64,000 bases of DNA from Echinometra lucunter (GCA_029962745.1 CM057157.1:20409508-20473507); one strand, 5' to 3'; positions 23,493 to 35,978 are shown, counted from the stretch's first letter. The notes: generated by a model from the sequence alone, not told the origin. Numbers and translations: made by a program.

Positions 23493-24014
23493 CAGAGAGA
23501 GGAAGGGAGAGAAGGAGGAAAAGACATAGGGTAGGAGAGGGAGGTGCTATTTTTTAGATCTACATGTAGTCACCAAGGAAAGCTCAAATAAAGAGAAGCC
23601 CGCCAAGCAAACTAGAGGATTGGAAGGTGGAACTTAAAAAAAAAAATCTCTATATTCTCGATCATTATTTGTATTATTTCTCTTAAAAGTCATTTTCTCT
23701 CAGCTGTGAATGGCAATTTAAAAAAAAAAGGAAATTGAAACTTCACAAGAATATCTGTTTTCGTTCAATTCTCGTTGTATTTGCTCAAGAGGTGAGTTTA
23801 TTCCTCTCTGACATATAAATTTAAATTTCCTTGAAAGTGTGAGCCTGAATGAATCTTCATTTTTCGTACAGAAGAGCGTATAATGTTTCATAGGATCGCG
23901 ATCATTATTATAGACAGTATCGGAATACCAATTAAATTTGAAAGAGGTCCCTGTTATATTGACAACAAATTCCCAATGAATTCAGAAGATTTGTAGACAA
24001 ATGGAAATATATAG
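22608..24014. other. Array remainder, then non-coding with GA run
   Basis: 22608-22685 completes the interrupted fourth array unit. The rest shows no gene. A GA microsatellite lies at about 23460-23515. Confidence 0.55.
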
Positions 24015-24129
24015 GAGCTGGGCAGGGGCGTCGCTAGACCTTTTTCGGGGGGGGGGGGGAGGGTGTAGAGGCTACTAATTGCCGACAAACAATGCCACTG
24101 ATTACCGACGACCAACGTCTATAAATTCA

Positions 24130-24735
24130 ACCGTATAAAGCCCACTAGACATGTTCAATTGTGTGCCTCGATCATATTTTCCTTCATCGGTCCTACACAT
24201 TTCAGTCGATTTCAACCAGATTTGGTGACTTTTATGAGCGAGCGCAGCGGGCCAGGAAAAATATATATACTCCTTTTCATTTTAGAAGTAATAATTCTTC
24301 ATCAAATACCTGATGAGCATATACGATATCTAAATTATATATTTTGTCACTTCTGTATCTAAATATTATACGAGCGAGCGCAGCGAGCGAGGAATAAATA
24401 TAAGCCTTTATTCTCCTTTTCATGGTAGAAGTGATGATTCTTTACCAAAATACAAATCCAGTCTTCAGACAATATTTGCAAGGTAATTTTAAATTCCACC
24501 CCTATAGGCCTAATCTTATCTGTTTATCTACATCATGTACATTGGCATCAGTAAATTCTGTCAATTTTTTGATTTTTTATGTGTTATTTTCTTAAGTTGA
24601 TGTTATATGTAAATATTCATCGATATATATGTCTTCTTTGATGTTTGATCTTGCTCGATTGTTTTTTATTTTATGTTTCACAGGACCCCAAGGGAGAGCA
24701 GCTTTTTGTTGACTGGGTTTCCTGTTTAAACATTG

Positions 24736-24770
<35 letters not shown>

Positions 24771-26100
24771 ATTATACATGTATATTTGGTCACCTCGCTT
24801 CCCGAACTCGTTTTCTATCTAAGTATCATATCAGCCAGAACAGTGAGCGAGAAAAAAAATATATACTCTTTTTCATGGAATAAGTGATAATTATTCAAAA
24901 TAATACACAATGGAATGAACTATGAGATATCTAACTTATACATCTACATCACTGTACATTTGGTCACCTCGCTTGCCAAATTCGTTTGCTTTCCCAAACC
25001 ATCTTTATCTAAATATCATACGACCGTAGCGAGCGAGGAAGAATATGTATATTCTATCGCGGTAGAAGTGATAATTCTTCATCATTATACACGATGGACC
25101 TATGAGATATCTAAACTGTATATTTCGTCACCTCTCTTGCCTAATTCATTCGCTTTCAAAGACAATCCTAAATCTTTACATTATACGAGCGAGCGCAGCG
25201 AGCGAGGAAAAAATATATACTCTTTTTCATGGTAGAAGTGATAATTCTTCATTAAAATACACAATGGAATTAACTATGAGATGTCTAACTTATACATGTA
25301 CATTTTTGGTCACCTCGCTTGCTGAATTCTTTTGCTTTCCCAAACCATGTTGTATCTAAATATAATACGTGCGAGCGCAGCAAGCGAGGAAAAAATTATA
25401 TTTGATCATTTTCATGGTAGAAGTGATAATTCTTCACCCAAATACACGATGGAACTATAAGATATCTGATTTTACACATGTACATTTGGTCACCTCGCTT
25501 GCCGAATTCGTTTACTTTCCTAAATCCATCTTGTATCTGAATATTATACGAGCGAGCGTAGCGAGCGAGGAAAAATACATTATGCTCCTTTTCATGGTAG
25601 AAGTGATATTTCTGCATCAAAATACACGATGGAACGATAAAAAATTTATACATCTTCATTTGGTCACCTCTCTTGCCTAATTTATTCGCTTTCAAAGACC
25701 ATCCTGTATCTAAATACTGTACTAGCGAGCGCAACGAGCGAGGAAATATATATATATTCCTTTTCCATGGTAGAAGTGATAATTCTTCATCCAAATACAT
25801 GATGGGCCTAAAGATATCTAAATTATATATTTGCTTACCTCACTCGCCGAATGTGTTTGCATTCCGAAAACATCCCGTATCTAAATATTACACGAGCGAG
25901 CGCAGCGAGCGAGGAAATAAATCCATACTTTTTCCATGGTAGAAGTGATAATTCTTCATCCAAATACATGATGGGCCTAAAGATCTAAATTATATATTTG
26001 CTTACCTCACTCGCTGAATGTGTTTGCTTTCCGAAATCATCCTGTATCTAAATATTATACGAGCGAGCGCAGCGAGCGAGGAAAAAAATACACTCTCTTC
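24130..26100. repeat. Satellite of about 172-bp units inside the hAT element
   Basis: About eleven units, each starting near GAGCGAGCGCAGCGAGCGAG (about 24236, 24372, 24830, 25022, 25186, 25368, 25548, 25722, 25893 and 26060). They continue with TTTTCATGGTAGAAGTGATA, TACACGATGGAACTATGAGA and TTGGTCACCTCGCTTGCC. Spacing is 165-185 bases apart from one gap filled by a LINE tail. Open frames through it translate the repeat and are not genes. Confidence 0.9.
24480..24775 (+). mobile_element. 3' end of a CR1-like LINE with AAAT tail
   Basis: Sequence foreign to the surrounding satellite units, ending GGACCCCAAGGGAGAGCAGC, a short spacer and an AAAT repeat of about eight units (about 24740-24771). 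This is the form of a CR1/L2 3' UTR. It is a 5'-truncated insertion within one satellite unit. Confidence 0.65.
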
Positions 26101-26492
26101 AAGTTCAAATTCAGGTTCAAGTTCAGGTTTTATTTCCAACATAACACGAGACATAAAATATCATTTTTTTTAAAAACAAAAATATCGTAAATTAACATAC
26201 ATCATTTTTTTCTCTCTCTTTTTTTTTTAACAACAAAACAAAATAAATTTCTCATTCGTGGTACCAATGTTATTTCGTCATCAAAATACACAAGCAAATA
26301 AGCCGAATTTGACTCTATTTGGGCATCTTATTTCTCTTATCTTTTTCCCTCCTTCCTCTTCCCTCTCCTTTTTTTTTCTCTTCCTTTTTTTTTTTTTTTT
26401 TTTTGCCGACAGCGATTGCGGCGAATTTGCCGACAAGAAGGGGGGGGGGGTCACACCCCCACAACCCCTCTAGCGACGACCCTGGAGCTGGG

Positions 26493-27526
26493 ATACTGAT
26501 ACTGATTTTTACTGATATGTTCTGCAAGAATGATTCTATACATGGTTATCCTACCAGACAACATAACTCTTTTCATATACCACTTACTAGAACAGTCTTC
26601 GCCCAAAACACGTTTGTTTTCACCGGACCCATTTATTGGAATTCCTTACTCAATGAAATAAATACTCCCCTAGCCTCATCACCTTTAAACGTAAACTTAG
26701 AAATATTTACTCAGCCATTACCTGTCAACAACCCATGCCTAAACACTCCTGTCCCATTCTGTTCTTTCTTTCATGTTATCTCATCTTTTCTTTTCAATGA
26801 ACTGAACACAAAAGTTAATACTGGTAATTGTTTATCGTGCAGTTTTGGAAGAGTGAGATTTATGCATTGCAAACGTTTCTGAAAAGAAGTGTTTACTTAC
26901 TGACTTTTTAAAAATGAAATACTTAATGATTACTTCAGCACTCTTCAAAAGGACTCTTATTTGAAGAAAAAACTGCAGATATTACACTCAGTGGCTATCG
27001 ATATTTCATTGCTGTAACCAACCTTTTACATTTCATGTTATCAGTTGTGAATTTGTTCTCCATTTGCATCGTCTCTATCCTTTGTCCCTCTGCTCTGTCT
27101 ATATCTTTCCACTTTGATTATATCTTTCTCTCGCTCTCTCTCTGGCTCTCTCTCTCTCTCTCTTTCTCTCTTTCTTTCTCTCTTTCTTTCTCTCTTTCTT
27201 TCTCTCTTTCTCTCTTTTTGACTCTGGCTCTCTCACTCTCCGATAGAGTAATATGTGTTGTGAAGTTCTGACAGGCTATCTATTATGTAAACATTATTGC
27301 AACAATTCAGAATTCTACTATCTTGATAATGTGACCTATTATGCTATCTCGGCACTTATTTTTGTACTTTGTAAAAAATGTATTTTGTAACGTTACTTTT
27401 TGAGTTTTCAATAAATACCATTATGATTTATCATATTACTTTTGTCTAAATGAGAATACTGAATTCATATATTCGCTTTGTATATATACTGTGAAACGGA
27501 AAATAAATCAAATCAAATCAAATCAG
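26493..27526 (+). mobile_element. 3' part of a CR1/L2-type LINE
   Basis: The first part, read in the frame ending at 26882, gives the end of the RT protein: MFCKNDSIHGYPTRQHNSFH and RTVFAQNTFVFTGPIYWNSL, a pattern found at the C-terminus of CR1/L2 polyproteins. A 3' UTR follows with a CT microsatellite at 27125-27240, ending ACGGAAAATAAATCAAATCA with repeated AATCA. The catalytic RT core is absent. It lies directly against the right flank of the hAT element. Confidence 0.75.
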
Positions 27527-27625
27527 GGAGAGGGGAGGGAGGGGGTATAGAGACCGGAGGGCAGTGAAGGATGGAGAGAGGGGAAGAGAGAATGGGAATG
27601 GGGGAGAGAGAGGTGAAAAGGCCTG

Positions 27626-27762
27626 GGGAGCGTTTCATGAAGAGTTTTGTCAGTGATTTTCACTGACAGCTGTTATAAGCTACTGAAAATCCTCGCATCT
27701 GATTGGCTGAGAGCAAATTAGTCGGTGAAAATCACTGACAAAACTCTTCATGAAACGCTCAC
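27626..27762. mobile_element. 137-bp MITE flanked by CTG
   Basis: One of the best-preserved family copies: arms GGGAGCGTTTCATGAAGAG then TTTTGTCAGTGATTTTCAC, mirrored almost perfectly on the right. CTG lies at 27623-27625 and 27763-27765. Confidence 0.9.
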
Positions 27763-27809
27763 CTGAGCAGAGAGAAGGAGGAAGGGAGGAAGGAAGGGAT
27801 GGAGAGAGG

Positions 27810-27849
<40 letters not shown>

Positions 27850-28134
27850 ATTATACATTTTTCGATTTATGTCGAAAGGTGTTTTTTTAGTCAGTATTTC
27901 ACTAATCCAATCGCGTCAAAAATACCAGTTCTATAAAGAAAAAGTTCTTTACATGATGTTGATCAATTTGATATACATGATTGTATAAAAGCTTATTGGA
28001 AAAAAATGATTTAAGGTACGGATACTGGCGAAGGTGTGAAAAAAATTATTGTTCATTCCCTCCCCCTCCTCCACTCACTCTCACCCAAACACCCACCACA
28101 ACACCGTCCTACTTTTAACTTTCTTGTCTCACAG

Positions 28135-28271
28135 GGGAGTGTTTCATGAAGAGTTTTGTCGGTGAAAATCACTGACAAATGTTACAAGCTACTGAAAATC
28201 CTTGCATCTGATTGGCTGACAGCAAATTAATCGGTGAAAATCACCGATAAAACTCTTCATGAAATGCTCCC
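28135..28271. mobile_element. 137-bp MITE flanked by CAG
   Basis: Same family and same length as the copies at 19668 and 27626, with CAG at 28132-28134 and 28272-28274. Non-coding. Confidence 0.9.
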
Positions 28272-28564
28272 CAGATCATGCAGATAGAGTCTTTTCGGGG
28301 AGAGTAATGGACCTTAATAGCCATTGATAGGCTACCATGTGTGAAGATGATTAAAATGATAAAAGCAAATCGGATTTAACATTTCGCCGACGTCATCGTA
28401 ACATTAAACATTTAACATTTCATCGACGTCTATGAACCCTAGATGTGTTTCCCTCGAGCATGACGCTTAAATAACCAAGATTTTAAAAAATCATGCGACA
28501 TCAATTTAATGTTTCAAAATGGTTGCACGTGTACAGGAGCATGGGTGGAAAGCTGGCCTGAGAA

Positions 28565-28930
28565 ATCGTTTACAGTTCGTTATTCCGAAGGTTCGTTTAT
28601 TCCGAAGGTTCGTTATTCCGAAGGTTGTTAGTCCGAAAATGAAATAACGTTCGCTATTCCGAAGGTTCGTTAGTCCGAAAATATACCAAATAGAATAAGG
28701 TTCGTTAGTTCATTAGTTATTTTCGGACTAACGGGCTTTCATTTTCGGAATAACGAACCCTATTTCATTTTCGGATAAACGGACCTTCGGAATAACGCCA
28801 CAAATTTTCGGAGTGACGAACCCTTTTTTCATTTTCGGACTAACAAACATCTAGGTTTACGCAATTTGCGAGTTTCGGAATAACGAACTTTCGGAATAAC
28901 AAACCTTCGGAATAACAACATCACCCGAGA
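28565..28930. repeat. TTCCGAA-based palindromic satellite
   Basis: The first part repeats GTTCGTTATTCCGAAGG and TTAGTCCGAAAAT. From about 28725 on the same words occur in inverted orientation (ATTTTCGGACTAAC and TTCGGAATAACGAACC). The whole can fold into a long imperfect hairpin. Non-coding. Confidence 0.8.
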
Positions 28931-29154
28931 AATCAAGGGACATATGAAAATTTCGGACAAGAAGGTATTCTCAGCATTTTCGGGTGTTTTTCAAATCCAC
29001 ATTTCAGCAACAAGCAAAAAAATAAAGGAGTTGGGAAATATTCCTGCTATTCTTCCAAACCTACAAAAAAAAAACCAACAACAACAACAAAAAACACTGG
29101 AAAAGCTCACAAATCATCTACCACCTACTCCCAGAACACAAGTTTCTCTTTAAT

Positions 29155-29440
29155 CTAAATGTGCCACACTCAACCCAGGTGAGGTAAATGGTTACTGGTA
29201 GGAATCACTTCCTTGAAGCTTCAGTGCCTTCATGAAAACCGCGCAGCTAAGCGGAGCCTGTGTAATGATCAAAACCTCTTTGGACGGCCAAGGATTTATG
29301 AATAAACATAATGTTAATAATAACGATGATAATGATATTAAAAAGAAGAAGAAGAAGAAGAAGAAGAAGAAGAAGAAGAAGAAGAAGAAGAAGAAGAAGA
29401 AGAAGAAGAAACAGCAGCAGCAGCAGCAGCAGAAGAAGAA
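29155..29440 (+). mobile_element. SINE fragment with long AAG/CAG tail
   Basis: 29155-29290 matches the body of the SINE at 60902-61190 (TGCCACACTCAACCCAGGTG, GTAGGAATCACTTCCTTGAA). It runs into AATAAT-type text and then about 30 AAG units and seven CAG units (29341-29432). The lysine/glutamine-rich reading of this tail is not a gene. Confidence 0.65.
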
Positions 29441-30823
29441 TAACGGATATTTAGGAAAGCTGCATTAATTGCTCTAGTTCTGAACGGGGTGTTATTATTA
29501 CTATTTATGCATCAGAAAGATAAAATCATGTTTTACTGTTACCGAGTGTAATTTTCACTGATGAGATTTCGGTGAGACTGGCCGCCAAGTCCGTCAAGTC
29601 CGTCAAGTCCGTGGTATTGAATTATTAGCAATCAGATGAAAATTCTCACATTTCACACCTACAGATAATTCGCCTTGCGTGTATTAGCTGGAAATCAACA
29701 AAAAGGCGAGTCCTCAAGCTGCTGATATTCACATTTATTGTTTTTTATAATTCTCATTTTTATGGCATTTCAGTAACACAGTGCAAAACATATCAAAGCA
29801 ATGAAAGAAAATATAATTTTGAGAAAGAAAAGATCTACGCTTGCTTTGGGGAAGCATGTAAAAGTAATAAAAAAAGAGGAAAGGACTAATTAAAGCATTT
29901 TGTTAATGGTACCCTTGCTATTCAAATCATTAAAATTTCAAAATTAATATCCACAGTGTATGACCTTCGTTACGTAGATCGAACAAAATGAAAAGGTAGC
30001 ACTAATTTTTACTCGTCGAGTTTACTTTATTTGTTCGTTGAGAAATTAGCTTGTGTGAATGCAAATCTCTTAACTGTGACCTTATGTGGGGGAAAACAAC
30101 TAATCAAGCGTCGAATTATTTCAATTAGTGATGCCTCTGTTTTATGATTATTACAGGTCGAAGGTCATAGGGTCAGAAAAGTTTTTTAAAAAAATAATTT
30201 GCAAATATTGTGTTTCCATGATAACCTAAAATACATGGCAGGGATTTTAGTCAAAGATGAGTAAAATACACTTTTAGGAGGAAGATGTAATTAGTACGTA
30301 TAGCTCTTGTTGAGATGTGCATAAATAAAATTTGTTTAAATGCGTGGAAGGCGGCGGCATTCGTCGATCTCGCGCGGTCGAATTGTTCTTGTTCTTTTTT
30401 TTTTTTGTCCCAATATGAAATAAATCAAATCATCAGGTTAGAATGTAACATAGAAAAGATTGTGCTCTCGAATAATACTTCTAATTTCTGTGGGCAGCTC
30501 AATTTTCTACCATTTTTATGATTAAAAATCCTCCTTATAAACTATTATTCTGATGTACTACTTAAATCAACTTTCCAATGATTTCTGAATAGATTCTTTC
30601 ACAATACACTATATACAGCAGGGTCGTTTAAATCTTAATCTTCAAAATTCACAATATGTCATGTTCACATACAGAAAACTTTCTTCAATTTGTTTGCAAT
30701 ATAGCAAAGCAAGACTTCTCCTTGACTGTTAATACACTGAGAGTGCGAGGTCGCACGGGAATTGTTTTAAATCTCAAATTGTCCTTCGAAAAGTATAAAG
30801 CACATTCGAAAGATTCTCACTAT
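29441..30823. other. No feature seen
   Basis: AT-rich sequence without supported genes. A small triplication of GTCCGTCAA is present near 29588-29612. Confidence 0.5.
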
Positions 30824-32383
30824 TAGCCCAGGAGCCTGTCCCGAAATAGTCACCCCATTTTACATATTAAATTTGACCCCTTCAAGTTAATTAGAAAATC
30901 CATCTCAATCACAAAACGCTTGTCAGACCGAACATATCCGCCGGGAGTAGCCCCCAGGACCTCCCAAAGGGGCCCCAGAGTCGGACTGATTTCACCCCAT
31001 CTAATATATGCACGAAATTTTGTCAAGAGGAAGTGGTAAGACTATGCATTACCAAAACACAAAAACTGACAAAATTTTCCGGCGGGAGGGGTTGTCAGAT
31101 GGCCCCTAAAAATGGGGGAAATTTTCCACATAAGGCCCGAGTACCAAATTTTGTGAGAAGGAAGAGCTGTGGCTATACATTCCAAAAATATAAAAACTGC
31201 CCAATATTTCCTTCAGGAAGAGGGTCTAACAATCCCCAGGGAAAAAAAAAACATCAAAGCGCCCTTCAACTATAGGCTTTACTGCCCCAGAGTGTTCTCA
31301 ATGATAGAGAAAATCCATTTTCTTACTTACTAGCCATGATAACTCAAAAGTATTTCATTCAATCCAAGTTAAATTCACACAGAACATTCTTGAGTAATGT
31401 AGTTTTCTTCGGGGCAGTTTGGATGTAAAATGATAATTTCAATAATGAATTATTAAATTTTGAAAATTTTATTGCTTTCTCAAAAAAAAGAGAGCAAAGC
31501 AATATTGTCAGGGTCATGTAAAAACACCTCCTGTCCACCTTGGCTCTTGGACAAGCATAATTATTGCAAGGTATTTGTGTAATAAACACATGAATGGTAG
31601 ATTTCAACCTGGCAGCAACATAGCCCAGATACTTGGCAAGCTGCCATATTTTGTCTTGTCAAGCAGGTAAAGGTAATGTGATAGGTGTTTACCTGACAAA
31701 ATTGATTTGCTGGGTTTTTTTCTTTTTTGAGAATCAATACAATTTTCAAAATTCCATAACTTATTACTGATATTATCATTTTACACCCAAACTGCATCCA
31801 AAGAAAACTATATTACTGAAGATTGTTCTGTGTGAATTTGACCTGAATTGAATGAAACACTTATATATTATCATGGTTGGTATGTAAGAAAATGGAATTT
31901 TCTCTATCATTCAGAGCACTTTGGGGCAGTAAAGCTTATAGTTGAAGGGCAACTTTGGTGATTTTTTTCCGGAAAGTGTTAGATCCCCTTCCTGAAGGAA
32001 ATACTGGACAGTGTTTATATTTTTTGAGTGTATAGCCACAGCTCTTCCTTCTGACAAAATTTGGTAATCGGGCCTTACGTGGAAAATTTCCCCCATTTTT
32101 CAGGGGCCGTCTGACAACCGCTTCCGACGGAAAATTTTGTCAGTTTTTGTGTTTTGGTAATGTATAGTCATACAACATCCTCCTGACAAAGTTTGGTGCA
32201 TATATAGGTGGGTGAAATCAACCCGACTCTGGGGTTCTTTTGGGAGGCCCTTGGGGCTACCCCCGTCGGATATGTTCGGTCTGACAAGCATTTTGTGAAT
32301 AAGATGGATGGTCTAATTAACTTTAAGGGATCAAATTTCATTTGTAAAATGGGGTGACTATTTCGGGACAAGCTCCTGGGCTA
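30824..32383. mobile_element. Foldback element, 1.56 kb, arms of about 700 bp
   Basis: The left arm starts TAGCCCAGGAGCCTGTCCCG and the right arm ends with its near reverse complement. Pairing can be followed through ACCGAACATATCCG, CCAAAACACAAAAACTGACA, GAAGAGCTGTGGCTATACA, AACTATAGGCTTTACTGCCC and TTTCTTCGGGGCAGTTTGG to about 31600. The centre (about 31600-31660) is a short spacer. TAT flanks both ends (30821-30823 and 32384-32386). No protein domain is recognisable; the short frames in the arms mirror one another. A transcript across it would form a long hairpin. Confidence 0.8.
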
Positions 32384-32440
32384 TATGATACTGCTTTCAT
32401 TTCTGATTTGATTTGCTCAGTTTTCAGTTATATATGTATG

Positions 32441-32499
<59 letters not shown>

Positions 32500-33194
32500 T
32501 GTGTTTACTCATGTTTCTTTCTTGATATTCATTGATGTTATACGCTTTCAATTATAACGTCCTTTTAATGTGTATGGACCTCAATGTAAAAAAGAAATAT
32601 ATACGTGCTGATTACAAAGTTCCGCCCCATAAGTGGTAAATAAAATCAATAAACCAGATAAATCAATGAGCAAAATGAATTAATACATAAACAGACAATA
32701 TAGATAAATGATTTTGTTTTTATTAATAATTGATCAATTAATGAATGCATAAATAAATATATGAAATAAACAAACAGATACATAGAAAAATGAATGAAAT
32801 AAACATTGAAGTAGATATGTCATAGATGGTGTGGTATTGTCCCGGGAGGGACTGGATGGGAAAAGGAGGCAAGGGATTCTCAAATTCGCGCAAAGCCCAC
32901 CGCACACTTTCCAATCCTACTGCAACTCGAGTTTGGAAGAAATCGCATTTTGCATTAAAATAGTATGAAAATGTATACAAATAATAGGAATATCCAAAGT
33001 CATATCTCTGAACAAGATAGAATTCTTACACAGTATACTGGAGAGAACATGGCAAACAGTAGCAAGAATCAGCACAGAGGTAAAGAATCGTCGAAAGATT
33101 TTTTTAGAAAACAACACGATACAGTCGTTTAGTTCTGAACCCACTGGTCGTCCATATTCATGATTTTAACATGATTAAGTCAATGGGACTTCCG
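32384..33194. other. No gene; AT microsatellite
   Basis: A TA/TG run at about 32432-32497, then AT-rich text with many AAATAAAT words. Nothing coding is supported. Confidence 0.5.
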
Positions 33195-33330
33195 GGGAGC
33201 GTTTCATCAAGTCTGACTTGTCAGTGATTTCTACCGCCAACTGTTATAAGCTGCTGAAATCTTCCATCTGATTGGATGGGAGCAAATTTGTTAGGAAAAA
33301 TAACTGACAAGACACTTGATGAAACACCCC
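33195..33330. mobile_element. 136-bp MITE, same family, older copy
   Basis: Ends GGGGAGCGTTTCATCAAGTC and the reverse GACACTTGATGAAACACCCC, with core CTGTTATAAGCTGCTGAAA and CATCTGATTGG. The flanks (CCG and CAG) no longer match, consistent with age. Confidence 0.8.
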
Positions 33331-34229
33331 CAGAATTCAGTAGTCAACTGGTTAACAGATAAAACCTTAAGGATTGAATTAACGTCTAATGATGCAACAA
33401 AGCATAAACACATTGACCTAGAAATGTCCTCTCTCTCTCTCTTGTCATTTGAACGAAATCTAAGCTGAATCCGTTGGATGAAAAGTCAGTGATCTTATTT
33501 ATTTCATTTTTTGAGAAAATGATTCCTATCTTTCTTAAACTCGTTACGAAGAGTGGGTCAGTCAATTACCATTTCTATTCAACAAGTCACGTGCTAACCG
33601 AACTCGAGACCAAAGATTTACACGGTTACAATCAAAATAAATTCTGCAGAAATTAATAATAATCACGAAGGCAGCGTGATAAGAGGAAGGCTGAACCGAT
33701 ATTGTGAAATATCCTTTTACTCTAGTCATGACGAACTAACACAAATGAGGGTTTCTGGAATATTATCATGTCCATACGCCAATCATAAATGGAAAAAATA
33801 GCTCACTAACTAAAAAGAAATTGAATAAGAATCCAATTTTTGGTTGCAAAGAAATATTTACATCACGAGGCAGAGATGATAATTGTTATCAGTATATCTC
33901 AGTCATGCCATTGCTCCCGCAATAGAAGTACTATATGCTTAAAATTGTCAGTCCTCATTCTCGTCTGCAAACCCTATTATCATAGTGTGATAATGGAATT
34001 AAATTTCAATCATTCATTGTGCTCCAGAGTGCAGGGACTTCCAATACAATTGGTCGGGAAACGTTGTGCAACAGAACGACATCATTCTGTTTCATTATTC
34101 AAGATCGACCTTCGGAGACAACAAATGATAAGCTTATGTTATTGCATTAAAATACATATTATAAAAGAATGGTGAAAGTCCTTTGAAATAATGATACAGA
34201 AACGAGAATTGAATCAGTCATCAGTTTCT
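33331..34229. other. No feature seen
   Basis: The longest frame (33840-34175, +) has no recognisable domain and is probably chance. No repeat was identified. Confidence 0.4.
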
Positions 34230-34430
34230 TCTCAAGGGCAATATATATCATAATGTTATAAACTGATCATTATGGATCATAATGTTATATGCTGATCATA
34301 TTGACCATAATGTTATAAACTGATCATATGGATCGTAATGTTATATTGATCATAATGTTATATGCTGATGATATTGAGCACAATGTTATATACTGATCAT
34401 ATTGATTGCAACGTTATACTATCAGCACAG
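34230..34430. repeat. Minisatellite, about 28-30-bp unit
   Basis: About seven copies of CATAATGTTATAAACTGATC followed by ATATTGAC, with small changes. The last unit runs into a C run at 34442-34456. Confidence 0.8.
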
Positions 34431-35978
34431 GGCGGAATCCCTCCCCCCCCCCCCCCGCCCCGTTTGAGGTCCTAGAAAAATATAGCATCATAAAGATAGC
34501 CCATGATAAAATACTTTACTTTATGTTTCAACAATATCATCGCAAAGACGCCACAGAACAAAATTTAAAGCAACCCTGTTGCAAAGATTTCATGGCGATA
34601 AAGTTGACCACGAATAATCATGGTTTTTTTTAATAGTATGAGTGTGTGTTTATTTTTTACCTTATCCTCCACGAAAACATAATGTAAACATCCTTGTATC
34701 AATGTTACTATCTAGAAAGGTATATATTGATTGGATTGGTTGGCGGTGGAAACTTCATCAAATCCAAAATCAACTTAGCTCCCAAAAGTGCGTAATGAAA
34801 TCCCTGCTTGCCTGTTCCCTTGAAAGCAAAAACAGATGTATCAGTCTTTAAAAATATTGACTGACACGGTCATTATGGAAAGCCGCTTTACGAAAAAACT
34901 GATATGGCGAATCTATGTAGAACTCCCCCCCCCCCCCCCGATAATACTCTGAATGACAACGAATACCAGTGACGTATGTTGTTAAAATGAAACTTCGTCA
35001 GCTGAGTGTGACAACCAGAGACAGATTGGGGCAGAGTATTTTTCCCGAATGGTGATGGGAAACTTACGGGAACGTGAAGAGCGATATGACCCCTATGCCC
35101 TCCCCCAAATATTAGCGCTGTTAATTCGCATTTCATCCACTCAATGATACCGGAGTGGCCCTCCCCCATGATATACCCCCTCTATGATAATACCCAGGCT
35201 ACGCCTCTGATTATACACCAACACAATTCAAGAACCTCACTCAATTTTTTCGAACTTTTCTTTTTAAACTTAACCCCCGGCGTTTTCAAACCGGGGTGCA
35301 ACCGCACCCTTGGATGTCGGGAGAAATAAAACACAGCAGTTATTTCATGTTAGAATGACATAACATTTTTTAGAAAGAAAATGCATAAGCAATTTTGTAT
35401 TATATTGCATAATGTGTATTACACTGGATAATTTTATAGTGCTTATATCCACCATGAAAGGTGCTCAATATATTACCCCGGCTCACCTAGGCTTGCGATT
35501 TCGGTTGACACAACATTCAAGGAATGTCTTGCCAAACTCACATCAAACATTTATTTATGTGGTTGGGCCGGTAAAGATGCTCAAAAGGACTTGGCATTTA
35601 GGTCTGTTTTGGGCGTTACGTGAAGACCGCTAAAAAATAAAAAAAAATGATTTTAAAAATGACGGAATTTTTCAGCTAGATGGGAAAAATGGAAATTTGT
35701 TCCGTCTCGAAGAAGAAAACAATTTGATTAGCCAACTTATCGAATTTTGGGATCACGCACCGATTCAAATATGCAAATTTTGAAGGTCACATCAGCTGCA
35801 ATTTTGCAATGACGTCATTCCCGGGCGTCATTCATCACTGAAATGTCATCCAAGAAAACAAGAATAACGTTAAAAGGGTTTATCTGAAAATGTGTGTTTC
35901 AGCTAATTTTATATAGGGGCGTCAATCCATTATACATATATATGTATATTGGAGGGGGAGGGGGCAGTTTAATGATAT
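34431..35978. other. No gene; C runs and a SINE fragment
   Basis: C runs at about 34442 and 34925. Text CCCAGGCTACGCCTCTG at about 35193-35209 is, in reverse, a typical hAT end (CAGAGGCGTAGCCTGG), but its partner was not found. At about 35436-35545 (minus strand) a SINE body fragment (GCCTAGGTGAGCCGGGGTAA) matches 40612-40745. Confidence 0.45.

Larger units (their letters stand above)
24023..26484. mobile_element. hAT-type element, 2.46 kb, filled with a satellite
   Basis: The left end is CAGGGGCGTCGCTAGA and the right end, read inward, is CAGGGTCGTCGCTAGA (15 of 16). An exact 8-bp duplication GAGCTGGG flanks it (24015-24022 and 26485-26492). Long G runs and the text TTGCCGACAA lie just inside both ends. 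The interior has no transposase; it consists of a tandem array (about 24130-26100), a LINE 3' end (about 24480-24775) and a reversed LINE tail (26100-26165). It would need transposase from elsewhere. Confidence 0.85.

Noticed and set aside
24915..25942. Frames of 85-134 residues on both strands
   Set aside because: They follow the 172-bp satellite within the hAT element.
29341..29440. Lysine/glutamine-rich open frame
   Set aside because: It is the translation of AAG and CAG triplet runs forming a SINE tail.
33840..34175. A 111-residue frame in otherwise empty sequence
   Set aside because: No domain, no splice context and composition like the flanks; likely chance.
35193..35209. Single hAT-like terminus CAGAGGCGTAGCCTGG (minus)
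   Set aside because: No partner end or 8-bp duplication was found nearby, so no element was called.
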